The position numbers and the translations under genes were made by a program. Below, piece after piece: positions 18,208-28,472 of a stretch of DNA of 34,573 nucleotides (position 1 is its first letter; every line of letters begins with the position of its first letter). Source of the DNA: a bacterium (GTDB lineage: Bacteria > CLD3 > SB21); the NCBI GenBank assembly GCA_013359335.1, contig JABWBZ010000004.1, positions 1-34,573 of the forward strand, given 5' to 3'. The notes below the pieces were generated by a model, which worked only from the letters and a program-made list of their open reading frames with translations, searched no databases and was not told the DNA's origin.

Positions 18208-19548
18208 TTAAGGAGTTAAACTTTCGCCGTTGGCAATTTTCTCGCTCCACTTGACGTATTTCTCAAGGCGGCGAATCTGATAATACGCCGAGACGCGGAA
18301 GGACTGAACTTTGGATTCGATCATTTCCGTTCGGGCATTTTCGATTTGTTCTTTATACGACGGCAGCATCACGTCTCTGAAGTAATCTTTGAAGCGCTGG
18401 TTGGATTCTACGAAATTTCCGTTTTCATAACAATAAATATCGAACCACGTCGATACAGACCCGGGTTGAAAGTAATTTTTAATCGCAGTAATGATTTCAT
18501 CTTTGCCGTCGCGGTTGATGTCGCGCGCTTCGGCAAACGCGCCGAATTCCCGGACGCGGAATTGCTGTCCGTCATAATGAATTAATGCCGTACTATTTTG
18601 ACCCCATTCATTGCCGTAATCGGTGAAGCGTAAAAACACTTCATACCCCGGAGCATTGTCGATATTGATCAATTGAATATCCGATTCCTGGAAAGTGTTG
18701 TCGGGAAATTCTTTTTCAAGAATCAATTTGTACGTTTCATTAGATTTCTTAAAGAGTTTAATAAAACATTTACTCCCGACCGAATCGCCGTTTCGCCGGA
18801 TGCCGGATACTAATAATTCATCCAGCCCGTCGCCATTGAAATCGATATTAAATCCGCGGGTTTCACCGACGTACCAAATCGCCCGATCCGGCATATCCAG
18901 CGCAGAAATAAGATTCATCGACAAAAGTTCGCGTTGATTAAAAGTTTTAAACATGAACCGATAAGAATTCAGGATTCTCCGATCAAGTGAGTCGGACGTG
19001 CCGGTCGAAAAAATTTCAACCACCGAACAATAATGGTCGCCCGGGAACAGCGACGGCATATACGTGATCACCGCCGAGGTGTCTCCGGCGCGATGAATTC
19101 TTCGTTCTTCGGCTGTCTCATAATCATAATTGTTTTTAAATCGTGCCCGGAGTTGGTGGCCGGTTAAACCCGATTGCGGCTGGAGTTCATGTAGGCCATA
19201 AAAGGATTCTTGTAAATAAGGACGCTTTTCAGAATAGGAGCGGATCAGGTGTTCGTCTAACGGCATCGTTATTTCCTGGCTTGGCTCTATCAACGCTTTA
19301 ACTGATATGTATCCGTCTGTCAATGGATCGATCAGTTCAATTCCGACAGCGGAGTACGACGCTTCCCAGCCCGCGGGTATATCGATGCGAAAGCCGTATC
19401 TGGGATTTTGATACGACGTCCATTCGATCATCGGCTGGGGTTCGCTTTTGACGGCTTGAATCGGATGACAGGTGAGCAGGTTCAGCACGTATGCGAAACA
19501 GGGCGAAAATAGTAACCACGCCAACCGGAAGCGTTTCACGGGTGCCAT
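18208..19548 (-). CDS. Lipoprotein with FG-GAP/VCBS-like repeats
   Basis: ORF 18208..19665; ATG at 19548 gives MAPVKRFRLAWLLFSPCFAYVLNLLTC; internal FNIDFNGDGLDELLVSG, ARDINRDGKDEIITAI motifs. This start removes the overlap with the upstream gene. Confidence 0.7.
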   Translation of the reverse strand: MAPVKRFRLAWLLFSPCFAYVLNLLTCHPIQAVKSEPQPMIEWTSYQNPRYGFRIDIPAGWEASYSAVGIELIDPLTDGYISVKALIEPSQEITMPLDEHLIRSYSEKRPYLQESFYGLHELQPQSGLTGHQLRARFKNNYDYETAEERRIHRAGDTSAVITYMPSLFPGDHYCSVVEIFSTGTSDSLDRRILNSYRFMFKTFNQRELLSMNLISALDMPDRAIWYVGETRGFNIDFNGDGLDELLVSGIRRNGDSVGSKCFIKLFKKSNETYKLILEKEFPDNTFQESDIQLINIDNAPGYEVFLRFTDYGNEWGQNSTALIHYDGQQFRVREFGAFAEARDINRDGKDEIITAIKNYFQPGSVSTWFDIYCYENGNFVESNQRFKDYFRDVMLPSYKEQIENARTEMIESKVQSFRVSAYYQIRRLEKYVKWSEKIANGESLTP

Positions 19549-19585
19549 AGCATTAACTCTGGGATTGAGTGTGTATCTTAAAGGC

Positions 19586-20137
19586 TCAGCACGTTCGCAA
19601 TTTAGAAAGGCAATCAAGAAGGGTGTGGGGCTGCCAGCCCGATTCTCCGGTTTTGACGAGCACATTATAAAAGGTATCCGGATGGCCTGGGCTCATCATA
19701 CCGGCGACCAAACGCGCATCGCACGCGCGAAACAGGTGGGCGAAGGTGATGTCGAAGCGGGGTCCCATATCCAATACCAGGTCGAACTGTTTCTGCCGCA
19801 ATGGCCGGATTTTATGTTTTTTAATAATCCTGAAAAAATTCACGTCCGTCTTACGGATGATATGAACTTCGAATCCTTGCGATTCGATAAAGTGGAGGTA
19901 ATCCGGCGCGAACGATTCCGTGACCATAAATTCAAAAATTGATTTTGGAAATCGCGATTTTAACCGATCCAACATCGACGCGAGCGTTTCGTGTCCGATG
20001 GAATCGTGGAGAAACACCAGGATACGCGCCGCGTCCGTCACGACCGTCCGGAAGCTGACCGGTTCGGCCGGCTGGCGAAACCTGGAATGCCAGACAAGAA
20101 ACCGCGTAATCGCGTATTTCCATAGTTTTTCGAACAT
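19586..20137 (-). CDS. Hypothetical protein, possible glycosyltransferase-9-like Rossmann domain
   Basis: RFPKSIFEFMVTESFAPDYLHFIESQGFEVHII...KQFDLVLDMGPRFDITFAHLFRACDARLVAG resembles partial GT9-like folds. Weak assignment. Confidence 0.6.
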   Translation of the reverse strand: MFEKLWKYAITRFLVWHSRFRQPAEPVSFRTVVTDAARILVFLHDSIGHETLASMLDRLKSRFPKSIFEFMVTESFAPDYLHFIESQGFEVHIIRKTDVNFFRIIKKHKIRPLRQKQFDLVLDMGPRFDITFAHLFRACDARLVAGMMSPGHPDTFYNVLVKTGESGWQPHTLLDCLSKLRTC

Positions 20138-20151
20138 AAGAGATAGGGTTC

Positions 20152-21444
20152 TTACATACGTACGTCAACGTAAAATTTGGAACGGATCTCCTTGAGCCAT
20201 TTATCCATTTCTTTGGCCTGCTTCTGATTCATAGCCATATTTTCGATGGATTGCCAGTCTTCGCGCAAATTCATTTTTCTCTTTTCGCGGCGGTCGTTAA
20301 GTTTGACGATGTGGTAGCCGAAGGATGTCTCGAAAGGTTCGGAAATTTCGCCGACTTTCAGCGATTGGGCTGCGCTCAGAAATGCTTTATCCTGGAATGT
20401 TGAAACTTCAATCCAGCCCAGATTTCCAAGATTGCCTTTTTTGGCCGGATCGTCGGAATATTTCATGGCGGCTTCTTCGAGCGTCGTTTTGCCGTCGAGA
20501 ATGTCTTGCCGGATTTGTTTTAATTTTTCCATGGTTGCTTTTTTGTCGTCTTCGGTTGCATTGACGCCGATCAAGATGTGCCGCGTGTTGATCTTGTCGC
20601 CGGATTTCTGGATGAGTTGAATGATATGATAACCGAATTGCGTTTTGACGATATCGGAAATTTCTCCCGGTTCGAGTTTAACCGCCGCTTCGGCAAATTC
20701 TTTAACGAAATCGGCGCGATTGAACCAGCCTAATTCGCCGCCTTTTTTGGCTGAGCCGGGATCGTTGGAGTATGTTTTGGCGAGCGCCGCAAAATCACCG
20801 CCGCGTTTCAATGAGTCGAGTAAGTAAGCCGCCAGTTTACGCGCTTCTTCAAAAGCGGCATCGCCGGCTTTTACTTCCATCAGAATATGACTCATGTTGA
20901 TGGAATGGCCGACTTCGGGCAAACTATCCTGATAAGTTTTAAAAAACGTTTCAACTTCAAAACGGGAAATTTTAATGTCCTGAAATCGCGAAGACTGAAT
21001 TTTCTGAGTGAGCAATTGTTTGCGCACGTTATTCCGGTAAAGTTTCCGGATTTCAGTAATTTTTTTCCCAAGATATTTTTCCAGAGCATCTTCGCCGCCG
21101 GCCTGTTGAACGCGCTGCTGGATTTGTTGATCGAGCGTGCTTTCCACTTGCGATTCGTCGACGGTCACGCTGTCCAGTTTGGCTTGTGCAAGTAAAATTT
21201 TCTGGTTGATCAGGCTTTCTAAAATATTATGCTCGAGTTTTTCGTATTCGTCTTTATTTTTTTCAGGATCGATTTTTTGATTTAAGGCTTCGAAATAGGC
21301 ATAGTTTTGAACTTCGGATTCGAGTATCGCTTCATCGTCGACGACGGCGGCAATGCGATCGATAAGTTGTCGCTGTGCAAATGCCGTTTGTCCGACAACC
21401 AGCAAAATCAATAAACATACCGGAAAGAGGAAATTCAGGCGCAT
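20152..21444 (-). CDS. SurA-like periplasmic peptidylprolyl isomerase (two parvulin domains)
   Basis: Signal peptide, DRIAAVVDDEAILESEV, two parvulin units (SMSHIL-like HILMEV...GGELGWF...FGYHIIQL and RHILIGV...GNLGWIEV...FGYHIVKL). Confidence 0.93.
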   Translation of the reverse strand: MRLNFLFPVCLLILLVVGQTAFAQRQLIDRIAAVVDDEAILESEVQNYAYFEALNQKIDPEKNKDEYEKLEHNILESLINQKILLAQAKLDSVTVDESQVESTLDQQIQQRVQQAGGEDALEKYLGKKITEIRKLYRNNVRKQLLTQKIQSSRFQDIKISRFEVETFFKTYQDSLPEVGHSINMSHILMEVKAGDAAFEEARKLAAYLLDSLKRGGDFAALAKTYSNDPGSAKKGGELGWFNRADFVKEFAEAAVKLEPGEISDIVKTQFGYHIIQLIQKSGDKINTRHILIGVNATEDDKKATMEKLKQIRQDILDGKTTLEEAAMKYSDDPAKKGNLGNLGWIEVSTFQDKAFLSAAQSLKVGEISEPFETSFGYHIVKLNDRREKRKMNLREDWQSIENMAMNQKQAKEMDKWLKEIRSKFYVDVRM

Positions 21445-21561
21445 GGGATCAGTCCTTTTTTTGAAAAATTTTAAGACAGTAGTTGAAATGTTTTTTTTAA
21501 GTGGGTCTGAAGGCGCAAGTATATTGTACTAAAACCAGTGCCTTCGGTCATTTACATAAAG

Positions 21562-23037
21562 TTAATTCAGGTCAACCCAAACGGATTTGACTTGAGTATA
21601 AAATTCGTAAATCGATTCCATGCCGCATTCGCGCGTAAAGCCGGACATTTTATAACCGCCGTACGGCATGGCAGCGTCGTACATGTTATACGTATTGATC
21701 CAGACGGTTCCGGCTTTGATTTTACGCGCAAGCGTATGCGCTTTTTTAATGTCGCGCGTCCAGATGCCGGCGGCAAGGCCATAATACGTTTCATTGGCGA
21801 TACGAACGGCATCGTCGAAATCTTTGAATTTCAACGTGGAAAGCACCGGGCCGAAAATTTCTTCCGATGCGATTTTCATAGAATTATTGACTTCGCCGAA
21901 AACGGTTGGCTGGAAATAATACCCTTCGTGGCCGATGCGATTACCGCCGGCGAGCAATTTGGCGCCTTCCGATTTCCCGGCGTCGACGTAATGCTGAATT
22001 TTTTTCAATTGCACCTCGGACGCCAGTGGGCCTAATTTAGTTTCGGGATTGAGCGGGTCGCCGGGTACCATTTTCGCCGCTCGGGCCGCGAGTTTTTCCA
22101 GGAATTCATCGTGAATTTTTTCTTCCACGAGCAAGCGCGATCCAGCTGTGCAGACTTCGCCTTTGTTATAAAAAATTGCCGCGGCGGCCATTTTGACCGT
22201 GGTATCGATATCGGAATCGGCGAAAACTATATTTGGCGATTTACCGCCCAATTCAAGCGAGAGACGCTTCATGGTCAATGCCGCAGTTTTCATAATTTCC
22301 TGACCGGTGGTGGTTGATCCGGTGAAGGCGATGCCGTCGACGTCCGGATGGGCGACCAACGCCGCTCCGGCTGTTTTACCGTAACCGGTTACGACGTTAA
22401 AGACGCCTTCCGGCAGCCCGGCTTCGGCAAAAATTTCGGCCAACTTCAACGTACTAAGCGGCGTAAATTCCGAAGGCTTCACTACGACGGTATTTCCGGC
22501 GGCAATGGCCGGAGCAATCTTGCGCGCGGCTGTGATCAACGGAAAATTCCACGGAATAATCAATCCAAGTACGCCGAGCGGTTCCCGTAAAGTGTAATTA
22601 AAAAAATTACCGCTGACCGGAATCGTTTCGCCTTCGATTTTAGTTGCCGCTCCGGCATAATAAGCGAAAATGTCGGCCGTAAGCGGAATCTCAATCCCTT
22701 TAGTTTCGGCAATCGGCTTGCCGCAATCGATCGTTTCGAGGTAAGCGAGTTCGTCAGCATACTTCATGATCAGTTCACTGACCTTCCATAAATATTTTCC
22801 TCGTCGGCTCGCGCTCGTTTTGGACCATTTGCCGCCGTCGGCAAAAGCATTTTTCGCCGCTATGACGGCTTTATCGACATCGGCCTTATCGCCTTCGGCA
22901 ATTTGCGCGATCACTTTTTCATTTGATGGATTAATCGTCGGAAAAGTTTTACCACTTGAGCTATCCGAAAAAGTATTGTTTATAAAAAGCTTAGTATTTT
23001 TAACGTCAAAAATCTTCACATCAACTGGCGCGGCCAT
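21562..23037 (-). CDS. Aldehyde dehydrogenase
   Basis: PWNFPLITAARKIAPAIAAGNTVVVKPSE, FTGSTTTGQEIM, LELGGKSPNIVFADSD, NKGEVCTAGSRLL, EEIFGPVLS. Confidence 0.97.
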   Translation of the reverse strand: MAAPVDVKIFDVKNTKLFINNTFSDSSSGKTFPTINPSNEKVIAQIAEGDKADVDKAVIAAKNAFADGGKWSKTSASRRGKYLWKVSELIMKYADELAYLETIDCGKPIAETKGIEIPLTADIFAYYAGAATKIEGETIPVSGNFFNYTLREPLGVLGLIIPWNFPLITAARKIAPAIAAGNTVVVKPSEFTPLSTLKLAEIFAEAGLPEGVFNVVTGYGKTAGAALVAHPDVDGIAFTGSTTTGQEIMKTAALTMKRLSLELGGKSPNIVFADSDIDTTVKMAAAAIFYNKGEVCTAGSRLLVEEKIHDEFLEKLAARAAKMVPGDPLNPETKLGPLASEVQLKKIQHYVDAGKSEGAKLLAGGNRIGHEGYYFQPTVFGEVNNSMKIASEEIFGPVLSTLKFKDFDDAVRIANETYYGLAAGIWTRDIKKAHTLARKIKAGTVWINTYNMYDAAMPYGGYKMSGFTRECGMESIYEFYTQVKSVWVDLN

Positions 23038-23229
23038 TTAACCTCCCGTTAATATCGTCTGTTATTCTTTAGAGTATTGTTTTATAATGACATAACCTAT
23101 TGATTTTTATTTTGAATGTCAAGAGCAAATAAAGGTATCAACAAGTTATCCACAGGTTAAAAATCATGTGAATGGACGTTTTTGCGGCAAAATTGTGCAG
23201 GAGAAATAATGAAGTGAACCGTAAAAAAT

Positions 23230-24449
23230 TCAAATCGCTTTCATCAGCGCTTTGAGTTTGAACATCAGTTCGTACTGGAGCGCGAGTTTCCCGATAGAGC
23301 GGAGCGCCCGGTCATTTTCGCGAAAAGATTTTGATAGATAATCGGCGAAAATATCGGCGGACAAGAGCGAAGTTAAAAAAGGAGCTTTCGAAAATTGACG
23401 ATTGAATCGTGTTTTCCATAAGTTGTCGTATGCCGAAAGTTGCTGCGCTGAATAATTATTTTTATTGATCGCTTCAACGGCCGTTTCAGCAGCGAGAATG
23501 CCGGATGTCATAGCATAAGAAATTCCCTCCGCAGTCACCGGGTCGGTAAATGACCCCGCATCGCCGGTCAAAATCAATCCGTCGCGCACTCTCGAATTCT
23601 GATATTCGATCGCCAGAGGGATTTTCCCGCCGCTGAGTTTTCCGCATAACGTCGCATTCTTTAATTTTTCTTTCACAATGGGGTGATTCTTGAAAAAACC
23701 GTCCATTTGATTTCGTAAATCGAGTTTGCGTTCATCGATAATGTGCTGAAATGTTCCGCAGCCAATATTAGCCGTCGTTGGCGAGGTCGGGAAGCTCCAA
23801 TAATAACCCGGTAGAATCGATTCATCGAAATAGAATTCGACCGTATTCTGCAATCCTGCTATATTTTCATAGTAGCCGCGTATCGCCACGGCGCAGCGCT
23901 GCGAATCCTGATTACCGGCGCCGGCATTCACGGCAATGGCCGAATTGACGCCGGTTGCGTCGATCACAATCGGCGCAGTGAATTGGAAGTTCTCCCCGTG
24001 TCTCGTCGCATGGACGCCCGTCATTCCATCTTTGTTTTTTATGAGCGCAGCTACCGCGATTTCCGGTATGATGTTACTGAAGGAAATTCCAGCGCGCGCT
24101 GAAGCAGTAAATTATCAAAAACAAATCGCGGCAAAACATACACAAAATATTCGGATTCATTCATCGTACGGCGTACGGTCAATTCGCTGTAGTCGCTGAA
24201 AAAAAGCGAATATCCGTGTGAATAAAACTGTACCTTCTCGATGAAGCGTTCAAGCGCGCCGAGCCGACGCAGCGGTTCAATACATTTGAAAGTAAGTCCG
24301 TCGCCGCAGGTTTTGTCACGGGGAAATGAAGATCGGTCGAGCAAAAGAATTTTTTTGCCGGCTTCACCGAGGATGATCGCCGCGCTGCTCCCCGCCGGGC
24401 CGGCTCCGGCGATAATCGCATCGAATTCGTAAATGGCGGGCGCTTTCAT
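23230..24449 (-). pseudogene. Geranylgeranyl reductase-family FAD oxidoreductase, frameshifted into two ORFs (24051..24449 and 23230..24024)
   Basis: N-part: DAIIAGAGPAGSSAAIILGEAGKKILLLDRSSFPRDKTCGDG...LPRFVFDNLLLQRALE. C-part: TGVHATRHGE...VIDATGVNSA...GLILTGDAGSFTDPVTAEGISYAM. The frame changes near 24090. Confidence 0.88.
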
Positions 24450-25835
24450 TCAATGCCTTGTATCGGATTGTTTGGATTTGGGCTTCAAATCATTTTCGTG
24501 AATTGAAAAATTCCACAGCAAATTACCTTTGTCGTCGTATGTTTCAATAGTCAGTTTGCGGTCTTTGCGTTTTCCTGAAAATTTGAGTAAGCCGAAATTA
24601 TGTTGATCGCTGAAAACGCTGCCAGGAACGCGCAATGGATTTTTGATGTCTTTACCGCTTCTGTGCAAACCCGCCGTCAAAGATGAGGAGGTATAATCGT
24701 ACAATGGATAAAAATTTGAATCGATATCTTTGCGGTTCATTTCCGTAAAATCCCTGTCTCCACTTATAAAAAGTACGCCGGCAATTTCATTTTTCCTGAT
24801 AAAATCGATCAATTCTTTACGCTCGAATTTGTATAGGTTATAAGACTCATTATCACCGTATTCATTCAAAACCTGGCTGCCGCACGCTATGATTTTAAAT
24901 GGCGCCATACTCGTCGTCAACGCGTCTTTCAGCCATTGCATCTGGGCTTTGCCGATCATGGTTTTGTTTGGCGTGTCTTCTTCATAACGCGGCGACCGAT
25001 AAAACCGGTCGTCGAGCATGAAGAAATCGACGTCGCTCCATGTGAATTTGAAAAACACTCCGGGAACGTCGGAAAATCCGTACGCCGGATTACCAAAATA
25101 CATTTTGAAGGCTTCAAGCGTTTTGAATTTGAACATATACCCCCGGTCGGAATCATTGGGGCCGTAGTCGTGATCATCCCAGATGGCATAATGGTGAACG
25201 GACGGCAAAAGCGGCTGTAATTCTTTAAGCGACCGCGTATGACGCCAGCGGTGGAGGATGCCCGACCAGGAACTCCAGTCAACTTCACGAAGATAAGTAT
25301 TATCGCCCAGCCACAACATCAAGTCTGGCTTTTTATCGGCGATCATCTGAAAAATATGATAGTCACTTCCGTACGGAATACCCGGACGATCAACGGAATC
25401 TTCACTGACGTACGCGCACGATCCGATCGCGGCTGTAAAATCGGGAGGGTCGCTACGCCACTCCCACAGCAATTGCGTTTTAAAAGTATACGGCGCGGAA
25501 TGTTTGATCGGTTTGCCGTTGATTAGAACTTCATAATCGTACGCCGTCCCGTGATCGAGTTGTCCGATCGCAAATCGAGCAATATGATCGCCTTCGGCGG
25601 TCGTCTGAATCGCCGTAGTCGTTTTTGCAATTTTATCGATTTTTTCAGTTTTAGCTTTTTGCCGATCCCAATACTTGATTTCAACTTTAGCCGGTTTAGT
25701 CGTCTGAACCCAAACCAGAACTTCGGTTTTTTCAGAATAACCGAGCATGGGGCCGGATTGGAGTAAATCGTTTTGGGCAAAAGTTGTGGAATTAAAGAAT
25801 AATATTGCAATCAGAAGAGATAAACAGTATTTCAT
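24450..25835 (-). CDS. PhoD-like alkaline phosphatase family protein, secreted
   Basis: Signal peptide; GSCAYV, LMLWLGDNTYLREVDW, AIWDDHDYGPNDSDRGY, LFISGDRDFTEM. Confidence 0.9.
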   Translation of the reverse strand: MKYCLSLLIAILFFNSTTFAQNDLLQSGPMLGYSEKTEVLVWVQTTKPAKVEIKYWDRQKAKTEKIDKIAKTTTAIQTTAEGDHIARFAIGQLDHGTAYDYEVLINGKPIKHSAPYTFKTQLLWEWRSDPPDFTAAIGSCAYVSEDSVDRPGIPYGSDYHIFQMIADKKPDLMLWLGDNTYLREVDWSSWSGILHRWRHTRSLKELQPLLPSVHHYAIWDDHDYGPNDSDRGYMFKFKTLEAFKMYFGNPAYGFSDVPGVFFKFTWSDVDFFMLDDRFYRSPRYEEDTPNKTMIGKAQMQWLKDALTTSMAPFKIIACGSQVLNEYGDNESYNLYKFERKELIDFIRKNEIAGVLFISGDRDFTEMNRKDIDSNFYPLYDYTSSSLTAGLHRSGKDIKNPLRVPGSVFSDQHNFGLLKFSGKRKDRKLTIETYDDKGNLLWNFSIHENDLKPKSKQSDTRH

Positions 25836-25903
25836 GGAACAACTCCGGTATGAAAGTCAAAACTCAAAAGTCTAAAACAATGGCTATTCATTTGCCTTTG
25901 ATT

Positions 25904-27166
25904 TCACTTCATATTCTGATAGCGTTTGAGATTGTCTTCAAAAGTTTTTTTCATTTTCGATCCTTCGCGCGACATTTTGACAGCGTATTCACCGAAACGT
26001 ACTGCGTTGGCTTTGTCGCCGAGATCCTCGCACAGGCTGGCAATCGTATCCGCAACATACGAATTCTGGTCGGCAGCAGCCGACATTTCCCATTTTTTAA
26101 TCAGCGCTACAGCCATTTCTTTTTCGGCAGCCTTGGCTTCGAAGGCGCTCCAACCAACGTCGTTGTAATCGCTGAGCGAACCGTTCGGATTTTTTTGAAT
26201 CCAATTCAACACAACGGACGCGGCTTTGTCTTTGTCGCCGTGCTTGGTATAAATTTCAATCAAACGCGATGCGCCGCGTGCAACGGCTCCGTCAAGTTTA
26301 ACCAATTCGGCATAGTCTTCTTCTTTGGTCGTATGGCCGGTCGCCTGGCGGATGCGCTGATACATAGCTTCAATGTTTTTTCGTCCTGTATCGTCGGCCT
26401 TTTCATACGTCTGCGAAATTAATTTCCACGCTTTATCATTTTTATTCTGACGGAGATACGCATACGACAGATCGGCTGCCAGACCGAAGCTGGCTGGATG
26501 GTCCGGAAAACGTTTTAAAAAATTTTCCGCTTCCGGAACGCCGATGGAATCAATACTAAATTGTAATGCTATCGACGCGTGTTGCATCAGTAATTCTTGT
26601 GTCGTGGCTTTGGTTACATCAGGATCTTGACTCATGGCGAATTGATAATACGGCGCCGCTTTTGGCAAATCGAATAACAAATAATATTTGGCGACTTTAG
26701 CCGCTGATTCGTACGAAGGATTTTTCTGATAATCTTTCATCCATTCCGCAAAAACATCTTTGCCGAGTATAATCCGGTCAAGTTCCCTGAGATAGCGGTT
26801 GATGTCCGGTTCGTATCCTACTTTGCGTTCGATTTCCTGGCCATCGGCGTCGACAAATACTACTGAAGGATATACGCGTACTTCGTATTTATCGGCCAAT
26901 GCAATGCCTTCGCCCTTTTCTGCGTCAATTTTATAACAAATCATTTTTTCAGTGTACGCTTTAAATGCGCTACTGCGGTAAATATTCTGATCAAGCAATT
27001 TGCAAGGCCCGCACCAAGTTGTAAAAAAATCGATCATGATGATCTGATTTTTATCTTTGGCGGTTTTAAAAACCGAAGCGACGTCGCCATTTACAAAACC
27101 TGGTATATTTTCATCGGCGTAACCCAAGGATGCCGATACAAGCAAAAGAAAAAATAGTTTTCGCAT
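25904..27166 (-). CDS. Secreted thioredoxin-fold protein with TPR-like C-terminus
   Basis: Signal peptide; IMIDFFTTWCGPCKLLDQNIYRS, YPSVVFVDADGQEI. Confidence 0.88.
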   Translation of the reverse strand: MRKLFFLLLVSASLGYADENIPGFVNGDVASVFKTAKDKNQIIMIDFFTTWCGPCKLLDQNIYRSSAFKAYTEKMICYKIDAEKGEGIALADKYEVRVYPSVVFVDADGQEIERKVGYEPDINRYLRELDRIILGKDVFAEWMKDYQKNPSYESAAKVAKYYLLFDLPKAAPYYQFAMSQDPDVTKATTQELLMQHASIALQFSIDSIGVPEAENFLKRFPDHPASFGLAADLSYAYLRQNKNDKAWKLISQTYEKADDTGRKNIEAMYQRIRQATGHTTKEEDYAELVKLDGAVARGASRLIEIYTKHGDKDKAASVVLNWIQKNPNGSLSDYNDVGWSAFEAKAAEKEMAVALIKKWEMSAAADQNSYVADTIASLCEDLGDKANAVRFGEYAVKMSREGSKMKKTFEDNLKRYQNMK

Positions 27167-27251
27167 AGCAATTCCTTTATGAAGATGATAAAAAAAGCGC
27201 CATCAATTTAATGAAGGCGCCGATTAAAAGGAAAGGATTTTTGTTTAAGGC

Positions 27252-28466
27252 TTATTCATACCTCAATGCATCGATGACGTTGGAATTAGCGGCCTTCCAC
27301 GCCGGATAAAATCCAAAAAAAATGCCGATGCCGATCGATAAGCCGAAACTTAAAATAATCGAGTCGGTTGTAATTGCAATCGTCCATCCGGCATTGGATT
27401 CAAGAAACAGCGCCGTGCCGATGCCGGTGGCGATGCCGATAAAACCGCCGAGAAGGCAAATCATTAATGCTTCAATTAAAAACTGAGCGAGGATGTCTTT
27501 TCGTTTCGCGCCGATAGCTTTGCGGATGCCGATTTCTTTGGTGCGTTCTGTGACTGAAACCACCATAATATTCATGATGCCGATGCCACCGACGACCAAC
27601 GAAATAGCCGCAATCGACGCCAGCAGGAGCGACAGCGTAGCGCTCGTTTCCTGAGCCGTAGAAACAATGTCGGACATGTTACGGATATTAAAATCATTTT
27701 CCTGATCGGAACGTAAACGGTGCTGACGGCGCAACGTACGTTCGATATCAAACGTTACTTCTTCCAGAGGCACATTATCCTTAGCCATGACGGCGATAGC
27801 ATTGACGTAATCCAGTCCAAACAGCCGGAGTTGCGCGGTTGTCAGAGGAATGACGATCTGGTCGTCCTGATCCTGATTGCCGGATGCGCCTTTTTTTTCG
27901 AATAATCCGATAACGTAAAAATTTTGTGAATTGATTTTGATGATTTTGCCGACAGGCGAATCACGTTCAAACAATACTTCGGCGACGGATTGACCGATGA
28001 CGGCAACTTTCGATCGCGCACGCAACTCTTCTTCATTAAAAAAACGGCCCTTGGCGATAGAAAAACTACGCACGTTAGGATAACTCGTCAGGGCGCCGAT
28101 CACGGAAGAATTGACGTTTTTGTTTTCATACTTGATTTGAGAATTACGAGAGAGTTCTGCGGAAAAGTCTTGTACCAATTCAGAGCGAGTCTTGATTGCC
28201 GCCGCATCCTCCAGCTTTAATGTAATGGAACTGCCGGCAGCCAATACCGCACGGCCCATGCTTTGAGCGCCGGGGCGTACAATGAGTAAATTGGTTCCAA
28301 GGTTTTTCAGGCGTTCGTTGATCCGGCGGCGCGAACCTTCACCGATTGCCACCATCGCGATGACAGCGCCGACTCCGATGATAATGCCCAACATCGTGAG
28401 CAGGCTCCGCAAGCGGTTGGACCGTAATGCGGTCAGCGCCGTAATTATGCTTTCAAAAAAATTCAT
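27252..28466 (-). CDS. MacB-like ABC transporter permease (FtsX domain), without ATPase domain
   Basis: ALRSNRLRSLLTMLGIIIGVGAVIAMVAIGEG..., GGIGIMNIMVVSVTERTKEIGIRKAIGAKRKDIL. Confidence 0.94.
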   Translation of the reverse strand: MNFFESIITALTALRSNRLRSLLTMLGIIIGVGAVIAMVAIGEGSRRRINERLKNLGTNLLIVRPGAQSMGRAVLAAGSSITLKLEDAAAIKTRSELVQDFSAELSRNSQIKYENKNVNSSVIGALTSYPNVRSFSIAKGRFFNEEELRARSKVAVIGQSVAEVLFERDSPVGKIIKINSQNFYVIGLFEKKGASGNQDQDDQIVIPLTTAQLRLFGLDYVNAIAVMAKDNVPLEEVTFDIERTLRRQHRLRSDQENDFNIRNMSDIVSTAQETSATLSLLLASIAAISLVVGGIGIMNIMVVSVTERTKEIGIRKAIGAKRKDILAQFLIEALMICLLGGFIGIATGIGTALFLESNAGWTIAITTDSIILSFGLSIGIGIFFGFYPAWKAANSNVIDALRYE

Positions 28467-28472
28467 AAAATT

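Noticed and set aside
19549-19665. Apparent overlap of the FG-GAP lipoprotein ORF with the GT9-like gene
   Set aside because: The lipoprotein signal starts at ATG 19548; the upstream extension is not signal-like.
23146-23154. Perfect DnaA-box match TTATCCACA in the spacer upstream of ALDH
   Set aside because: A single copy is about what chance predicts in 34 kb; there is no cluster, AT-rich unwinding element or dnaA/dnaN nearby.
25805-26422. 205-aa plus-strand ORF opposite the thioredoxin-fold gene
   Set aside because: The minus-strand frame has a signal peptide and WCGPC motif; the antisense ORF is low-complexity, Phe-rich and not protein-like.
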